Positions 1 through 3,724 of a stretch of 6,487 bases of DNA are shown here, piece by piece (the first letter of the stretch is position 1; the number at the start of each line of letters is the position of its first letter). The stretch spans positions 1 to 6,487 of the forward strand of contig JBGQFW010000164.1 of the NCBI GenBank assembly GCA_041497115.1, given 5' to 3'. Origin of the DNA: AR5 sp041497115 (GTDB lineage: Bacteria > Methylomirabilota > Methylomirabilia > Rokubacteriales > CSP1-6). The notes beneath the pieces were generated by a model that had not been told where the DNA came from, did not search any database, and worked only from the letters and a program-made list of their open reading frames with translations. The position numbers and the translations under genes were made by a program.

Positions 1-170
1 GATCCCGCGCTGGCCGCCGCCCGTCTCGCCGCCGGGTTCGGAGGCGCCGACGATCCCGGCGCGCGCCCGCCCGCTGGGGGGCGTCGGGGGGGGCGGCGCC
101 GCGCCCCCCGACCTCGCACAAGACCCGGCGGCTCGTCGTCACCGTCTGCCTGCGCGAGCGCGGCGCCGTC
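1..170. other. Ambiguous left edge, no start codon or forward stop
   Basis: No ATG, GTG or TTG and no TAA, TAG or TGA occurs on the plus strand before the GTG at 171, so no gene can be seen to begin or end here in the forward direction. In the frame beginning at base 1 the first ~20 codons read as natural protein (DPALAAARLAAGFGGADD), with strongly GC-biased third positions. The frame of the downstream gene is arginine-rich and unnatural before about base 110, but reads well from about base 126 (RLVVTVCLRERG). The reading therefore seems to change frame near the G8 and C6 runs at 86-109. This could be the end of an upstream gene fused to the next one with a base missing, or an intergenic region with a poorly resolved start. 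Confidence 0.4.
83..112. repeat. GC-only inverted repeat with G8 and C6 runs
   Basis: GTCGGGGGG at 83-91 is the exact reverse complement of CCCCCCGAC at 104-112, with a 12-base GC spacer. If two Gs are bulged, the stem extends inward by CG/CG and leaves a six-base loop (GCGCCG). No T-run follows on either strand, so it is not a canonical intrinsic terminator. Such a stem is also a likely place for sequencing or assembly length errors, which matters because the coding frame seems to shift here. Confidence 0.6.
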
Positions 171-497
171 GTGCTGCCGGTGGAGCGCGGCCAGCGCGCG
201 CGCCGGCTGGACGCGCGCGCCGTCCTCGACGAGCTCGCGCGCCTCGTGGCGCGCCGTGGCCTCGGCGACCGCGTGCGCGTGCGCGAGGCGTGCGCGGGCG
301 GCTGCGGCGGCCCCGGCCCCAACGTGGACGTGCGGATCTACGCCGCGACGCCGCCGGGCCAGCCCGCCGACCAGGTGGCGGTCGGCTGGAAGACCTACGT
401 CTACTCGCTGCCCGCGCTCGACTGCCTGGCCGCCGTCATCGAGCAGAGCCTCGACGACCGGCCCGTCCCAGCGAGGGCCAGGCGAGCAGGCCGGTGA
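171..497 (+). CDS. Small thioredoxin-like [2Fe-2S] ferredoxin / DUF1636-like protein, start uncertain
   Basis: This is a 108-residue product counted from the GTG at 171. C41-A-G-G-C45 followed by GPNV (residues 49-52) and a strand (DVRIY) resembles the CxxxC-x-x-GPNV segment of thioredoxin-like [2Fe-2S] ferredoxins. The later GWKTYVYSL (72-80) followed by a helix (LDCLAAVIEQSL) resembles the end of DUF1636-type small metal-binding proteins. The frame reads sensibly upstream of 171, adding RLVVTVCLRERGAVV with another cysteine at 147-149, so the true N-terminus probably lies before 171. No usable start codon is visible there. The usual first cysteine pair of the ferredoxin family is not complete, so cluster binding is uncertain. 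The arginine-rich last ~12 codons overlap the convergent permease gene. Family placement is from motif memory and is moderate at best. Confidence 0.6.
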   Translation: MLPVERGQRARRLDARAVLDELARLVARRGLGDRVRVREACAGGCGGPGPNVDVRIYAATPPGQPADQVAVGWKTYVYSLPALDCLAAVIEQSLDDRPVPARARRAGR

Positions 498-1743
498 GCG
501 CGGCGAGCGCGCCGGCCAGCGTGTTGCGCCAGCCGGCGGTGGCCATCGCCAGCAGCGCGAGCGCCGCCGGCACGACGGCGACGACGACCGCCAGGCCGAG
601 GCCGCCCGGCACGCGCCACGGTCGCGCCATCGCCGGCGCGCTCACGCGCAAGCGCACGAACGCCGCCAGCTCGACGAGCAGGCTGAGCGAGTAGAGCCAG
701 ACGTTGAGGACGATCAGCTCCTTGAACGAGAAGACGGCGAACGCCGCGTAGAGCGCGGCGGAGACCACCACCGCCACCCACGGCGTGCCGAAGCGCGGGT
801 GGACCGCGCCGAGCCGCGCGGGCATGACGCCGTCGCGCGCCAGCACGTAGGGCAGCCGCGAGTTGGTCAGCAGCAGCGTCAGGAACAGGCCGGCCGTGCT
901 CAGCACGGCGCCCAGCGCGACCGCGTGGCCGAGCGCGCCGCCGCCGACGGCGCGCGCCAGCGCGGGCAGCGCGCCGGTCTCCCAGCGCGTCCAGTCGGTG
1001 GCGCCGCTGGCCAGCACCACGGCGACCGGCAGCACGTAGGCGGCGGCGATCACCGGCAGCGCCAGGAACATCGCGCGGCGGAAGCCGTGCTCGGGCGTCT
1101 TGGCCTCGCCCAGGCACGTCGAGGGCGTATCCCATCCCGAGTAGTTCCACATCACCACCGCCAGCCCCAGGCCGAGCGACGCGCCGAGCGGCCTCTGCTC
1201 GGGCACGAACGGGCGCCAGGGCGCCTGGCTCAGCGTGGTGAGCCCGACGACGACGAGGGCCGCGACCGGCAGCAGCGCCAGCACCGACAGCGCGACGGCG
1301 GCCCGCCCGGTCGGGCGCACACCCACCACGTTGAGCAGGGTGAGGACGACGATGAAGGCCACCGCCAGGAGCCAGCGCTCGAGCACCGTCATCGCCGGAT
1401 ACCAGAATTTCAGGTACTCGACGAAGAGCGCGGGATAGACGGCCACGTCCACGAAGCTGTCGATCCACGACCACCAGCCGACCTGGAACGACCAGAACGG
1501 CCCGAACGCGCGCCGCACCCAGGTGACGTAGCCGCCCTCGTCGGGCATCGCGGCGGCCAGCTCGGCCATCGCCAGCGCGACGGGGAGGCTCCAGACGAGC
1601 GGCGTGAGCGCCAGCAGCAGCAGGGCCAGCCCGGGGCCGAACGAGGCGATGGCGTCCTCGATGCCGTACGGGCCGCCGCTGACGTTGAAGAAGACGATCG
1701 CGGCGAGCGGCAGGAGACCCAGCTCCCGCCTGAGCCCGGTCAC
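436..1743 (-). CDS. APC-superfamily amino acid/polyamine permease (PUT/LAT-like)
   Basis: This is an integral inner-membrane secondary transporter of 435 residues with about 12 hydrophobic segments. It would import an amino acid or polyamine, probably with protons. Family signatures, numbered from the GTG at 1743, are: GGPYGIED at 23-30 in the unwound first helix; the MAELAAAMPDEGGYV stretch at 59-73; NYSGWDTPST at 200-209 in the unwound sixth helix, then GEAKTPEHGFRRAM; SRLPYVLARDGVMP at 295-308, then VHPRFGTP; and RPWRVPGG at 374-381. These most resemble the plant and bacterial PUT/LAT branch. I chose the GTG at 1743 because it overlaps the upstream stop as GTGA, typical of translational coupling. 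An ATG at 1785 would give 449 residues and a 46-bp overlap with the preceding gene. It is the last gene of the minus-strand cluster, and its 3' end overlaps the convergent small gene by 62 bp. The substrate cannot be read from the sequence. Confidence 0.9.
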   Translation of the reverse strand: MTGLRRELGLLPLAAIVFFNVSGGPYGIEDAIASFGPGLALLLLALTPLVWSLPVALAMAELAAAMPDEGGYVTWVRRAFGPFWSFQVGWWSWIDSFVDVAVYPALFVEYLKFWYPAMTVLERWLLAVAFIVVLTLLNVVGVRPTGRAAVALSVLALLPVAALVVVGLTTLSQAPWRPFVPEQRPLGASLGLGLAVVMWNYSGWDTPSTCLGEAKTPEHGFRRAMFLALPVIAAAYVLPVAVVLASGATDWTRWETGALPALARAVGGGALGHAVALGAVLSTAGLFLTLLLTNSRLPYVLARDGVMPARLGAVHPRFGTPWVAVVVSAALYAAFAVFSFKELIVLNVWLYSLSLLVELAAFVRLRVSAPAMARPWRVPGGLGLAVVVAVVPAALALLAMATAGWRNTLAGALAALTGLLAWPSLGRAGRRGSAR

Positions 1744-1943
1744 TTCTGGGCGGCGGCGATCAGCGCGGGCAGATCCTGGAGCCACTCCGCGAGCGGGCGC
1801 TCGGCGTCCACCGTGATCTCGAACTTGCCGCTCGGCAGGCGGCGGACCTTCCCCGGCGTCGCCGGGCCCAGCGGGATCACCAGCAGCTCGCGGTGGATGC
1901 CGAGGCCGTCGGTCACCACGAAGATCGCGTCGATCTCCTTCAT
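1740..1943 (-). CDS. Conserved-looking 67-residue protein of unknown function
   Basis: This small soluble protein begins MKEIDAIFVVTDGLGIHREL. It has hydrophobic strand-like segments (IDAIFVVTD; ELLVIPLG), a basic turn (GKVRRLPSGKF), another strand (EITVD) and a C-terminal amphipathic helix (PLAEWLQDLPALIAAAQK). It has no cysteines, signal peptide or membrane segment, and I do not recognise the family. The ATG at 1943 is preferred because GAGG lies 8 bases upstream of it. An in-frame ATG at 1961 would add six residues (MLEVVS) but has no well-spaced ribosome site. It lies 68 bp after the dehydrogenase gene and overlaps the permease start by 4 bp (GTGA), so it is almost certainly co-transcribed with both. 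Its position suggests an accessory to the transporter or enzyme, but that is inference only. Codon bias matches its neighbours. Confidence 0.7.
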   Translation of the reverse strand: MKEIDAIFVVTDGLGIHRELLVIPLGPATPGKVRRLPSGKFEITVDAERPLAEWLQDLPALIAAAQK

Positions 1944-1951
1944 GCTCACGA

Positions 1952-1955
1952 CCTC
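1952..1955 (-). promoter_or_regulatory. Ribosome binding site deciding the 1943 start
   Basis: On the minus strand GAGG lies 8 bases before the ATG at 1943-1941, a standard spacing. The alternative ATG at 1961 has only a GGGG three bases upstream, which is too close. The GAGG therefore supports the 67-residue form of the small cluster protein over the 73-residue form. Confidence 0.55.
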
Positions 1956-1991
1956 AAGCATGGACCCCGCTTTCGATTACAGGTTCGGCTC

Positions 1992-2008
1992 GGCCGGAGG
2001 CCGGCCTC
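1992..2008. repeat. Nested palindromes between dehydrogenase and small gene
   Basis: GGCCGG (1992-1997) and CCGGCC (2001-2006) form a hairpin with a three-base loop, and the overlapping GAGGCCGGCCTC (1997-2008) is a perfect 12-bp palindrome. Both sit in the 68-bp gap, starting 3 bases after the dehydrogenase stop in the direction of transcription. No T-run follows, so a full terminator is unlikely. An mRNA-stabilising, processing or attenuating hairpin is possible. High GC makes chance palindromes common. Confidence 0.45.
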
Positions 2009-2011
2009 ACC

Positions 2012-3031
2012 TCACACTGCCACTGCGCACGCCTGGATCTGGCGCCACGTCTCGTCGTCGATCGGGATGCCCTCGCTGCGCTCGCGCTCGGTGCGCGCCT
2101 CCGGCTCGCCGGGGATCAGGATCTCCTTGGCTCCCGCGGCCAGCGGGGCCGAGCGCACCCACGCCACCAGCGCGGCGACCTGAGCGTGGAACTGCGCCAG
2201 CGGCAGGAAGCGCGCGGGGTCGAGGCAGACGATGAGCGTGCCGTTGCGGAACACCGCGGGCTCGTCGCTGGCCGCGCCGGCGCCGGAGAGGATGCCGGCC
2301 AGGATCTCGACAGCCAGCGAGAGGCCGTAGCCCTTGTGGCCGCCCGCGGTGAGCAGCGAGCCGACCGGATCGGCGTAGTACTCGCGCGGGTCGGTGGAGG
2401 GCTCGCCGCGGCCGTTGAGCATGATGCCGGGCGGTGCTGCCTCGCCGCGGTTGAACTTCACGCGCAGCTTGCCCTCGGCCCACACGCTGGTGGCGAAGTC
2501 GTGCGACATCGCCACCGTGCCGTCGGGGCCGGGCACCGCGATCGCGTGCGGGTTGGTGCCCAGCCGCCGGGCGGCGCCGCCCCACGGCGCCACGTTGAGG
2601 CCGCCGCGCGCGTTGGCCCACACCAGCCCCAGCAGCCCCGCGCGCGCCGCCGTCTCGGCGTAGTCGGCCAGCCGCCCCACGTGATTGGCGCCCCGCAAGG
2701 CGACCGCCGCGAGCCCGTGCGCGCGCGCCCGCTCGATCGCCAACCCGACGCCGTGGCGGGCCACGACCTGGCCGAAGCCGCCGTCGCCCTCGAGGACCGC
2801 GAGCGTGGGCGTGTCCACTACCAGCCGCAGCGTCGGGCGCGGGTTGAGCGTGCCGCGCTCGAGCGCGGCGACGTACTGCGGCACGCGGATCGCGCCGTGC
2901 GAGTCGTGGCCGCGCAGGTTGGCGCGCACCAGCATCGCGGCGATGAAGGCGGCGTCCTCGGAGGGCACGCCGTGGGCGACGAAGATGTCTTGCGTGAGGC
3001 GCTCGAGCGCGGCGGGGGCGACGGTCGGCAT
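2012..3031 (-). CDS. LDH2/MDH2-family NAD(P)-dependent dehydrogenase
   Basis: This 339-residue cytoplasmic enzyme has the normal length for the malate/L-lactate dehydrogenase-2 (YlbC/ComC/DpkA/AllD) family, which interconverts 2-hydroxy and 2-keto acids or reduces cyclic imino acids with NAD(P)H. Visible motifs are RGHDSHG at 40-46 (the family RGxxSHG with its conserved histidine), NHVGR at 116-120, GTNPHAIAVP at 158-167, HDFATSVWAEGK at 177-188 (usually D-x-AT-S-x-x-A-x-G-K), and GGHKGYGLS at 230-238, plus LIPGEPE near 305-311 and a typical C-terminal IPID..TW segment. It is intact, with an ATG at 3031 and no close strong Shine-Dalgarno; GGGG lies 13 bases upstream. It heads the minus-strand cluster with the small protein and the permease, so its substrate may derive from what the permease imports. 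The family is polyspecific, so malate, lactate, sulfolactate, ureidoglycolate and pyrroline/piperideine-2-carboxylate cannot be distinguished here. Confidence 0.93.
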   Translation of the reverse strand: MPTVAPAALERLTQDIFVAHGVPSEDAAFIAAMLVRANLRGHDSHGAIRVPQYVAALERGTLNPRPTLRLVVDTPTLAVLEGDGGFGQVVARHGVGLAIERARAHGLAAVALRGANHVGRLADYAETAARAGLLGLVWANARGGLNVAPWGGAARRLGTNPHAIAVPGPDGTVAMSHDFATSVWAEGKLRVKFNRGEAAPPGIMLNGRGEPSTDPREYYADPVGSLLTAGGHKGYGLSLAVEILAGILSGAGAASDEPAVFRNGTLIVCLDPARFLPLAQFHAQVAALVAWVRSAPLAAGAKEILIPGEPEARTERERSEGIPIDDETWRQIQACAVAV

Positions 3032-3186
3032 GGACGCTACACTACCCCAGATGATCCGCCCGGGGGCGCGTAACTACCTGCTGGATCAGGCCTGACCGCC
3101 TCCTGTAGGGGTTCGGCCGCGGTGAGGGTTTACCCCCTAGTGTCGAGGCCGACGTTTCCGCTATAGTGATCGAACCTGACGCGCCC

Positions 3187-3207
3187 CCGGGAAATTGGTT
3201 TCCCCGG
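3187..3207. repeat. Inverted repeat CCGGGAAA / TTTCCCCGG
   Basis: CCGGGAAA at 3187-3194 faces TTTCCCCGG at 3199-3207 across a TTGG loop. GGGAAA/TTTCCC pairs perfectly and the stem extends by CCGG pairing with one bulged C. It lies 25 bases after the TATAGT candidate, within the likely 5' leader of the lipoprotein/propeller transcript, so it may be an operator or an RNA hairpin. Confidence 0.5.
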
Positions 3208-3220
3208 CGGCCCGCTGCGA

Positions 3221-3236
3221 GCCTAGCGCCCTAGGC
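3221..3236. repeat. Perfect inverted repeat GCCTAG-CGCC-CTAGGC
   Basis: Six-base arms GCCTAG (3221-3226) and CTAGGC (3231-3236) flank a four-base spacer, 25 bases before the ATG at 3262. Both arms contain CTAG, a rare tetranucleotide in many bacteria. This could be an operator for a dimeric regulator or a small RNA hairpin near the ribosome site. It is not followed by a T-run, so it is not a terminator. Confidence 0.5.
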
Positions 3237-3261
3237 CTGAGTCGATCGCTTGGAATCCCAA

Positions 3262-3708
3262 ATGTCGCGAGCCGTGATGGTGGCTGTTCTCGCGGTCGGC
3301 GCTTGCGCCTCGCCCGTCGGCCAGACTGCGCCCCGCGCCGCGGAGCCGTCCGCGCCGGGCGGCGCGCCGCGGGGCAGCGGCCCGGCGCGCGCGAACGTGC
3401 CGGCCAACGCCAGTCGCGTCACGGCCCTCGTCCTCAAGCACACGACCTATTTGCCCGGGACGCTGGCGGCGCCGCCGCCCGTGCTTCCCTCGGCGACCTA
3501 TTATTCGTTGACGCTCGACGTGCGCTCCGCGACCGCGGCCCGTGCCGACGCGCTGAGCCTCGCGCAGCCCGGCGTCATCGAAGCCTTCTCGCAACAGCCT
3601 CTGCCCGCCGATCTCGACGGCCGTCGCGTTGACGCCGTCGTGAGGCTCGCGGGCGACACCCTGGGCAGCCGCTGGCTGCTCATCGAACTGCATCCGATCA
3701 ATGACTGA
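3262..3708 (+). CDS. Predicted lipoprotein of unknown family
   Basis: This 148-residue product begins MSRAVMVAVLAVGAC: one arginine, a short hydrophobic stretch and a lipobox-like VGA-C with Cys15 as the probable lipidation site. It would therefore be anchored in the envelope. Residues 16-50 are an Ala/Pro/Gly-rich linker. The remainder looks like a compact mostly-beta domain (RVTALVLKHTTYLPG; TYYSLTLDVRSA; GRRVDAVVRLAGDT; RWLLIELHPI). I recognise no family. The ATG at 3262 was chosen over an in-frame TTG at 3250 because the signal peptide begins correctly there; GGAA six bases upstream is a weak ribosome site. The next gene begins 16 bp after its stop, so the two are probably one operon and the lipoprotein may assist or tether the secreted propeller protein, by inference. 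Confidence 0.75.
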   Translation: MSRAVMVAVLAVGACASPVGQTAPRAAEPSAPGGAPRGSGPARANVPANASRVTALVLKHTTYLPGTLAAPPPVLPSATYYSLTLDVRSATAARADALSLAQPGVIEAFSQQPLPADLDGRRVDAVVRLAGDTLGSRWLLIELHPIND

Positions 3709-3724
3709 GCGAACCGGAGACCCC

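Larger units (their letters stand above)
3032..3261. promoter_or_regulatory. Divergent intergenic control region
   Basis: This 230-bp gap separates the divergent dehydrogenase cluster and lipoprotein/propeller operon, so promoters for both should lie here. Rightward, TATAGT at 3162-3167 is a possible -10 element about 95 bases before the ATG at 3262, but no good -35 is seen. Leftward, TAGTGT (minus strand, 3044-3039) lies 7 bases before the dehydrogenase ATG, which would imply a leaderless or nearly leaderless transcript if used. The region contains all three CTAG tetranucleotides found by eye in the whole window (3137, 3223, 3231) and two compact inverted repeats. Tagged promoter elements are weak matches. 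Confidence 0.5.

Noticed and set aside
256..2235. A 659-codon plus-strand open frame across the permease and small gene
   Set aside because: It is Arg/His/Gln-rich with no recognisable domain and lies antisense to a clear 12-helix permease; it results from high GC with few stop codons.
2186..3073. A 295-codon plus-strand frame opposite the dehydrogenase
   Set aside because: Composition is unnatural and the opposite strand encodes an intact LDH2-family enzyme with all main motifs.
3106..3139. TAGGGG ... CCCCTA inverted repeat
   Set aside because: The arms are only 6 bp with a 22-base loop, not convincing as a terminator or operator.
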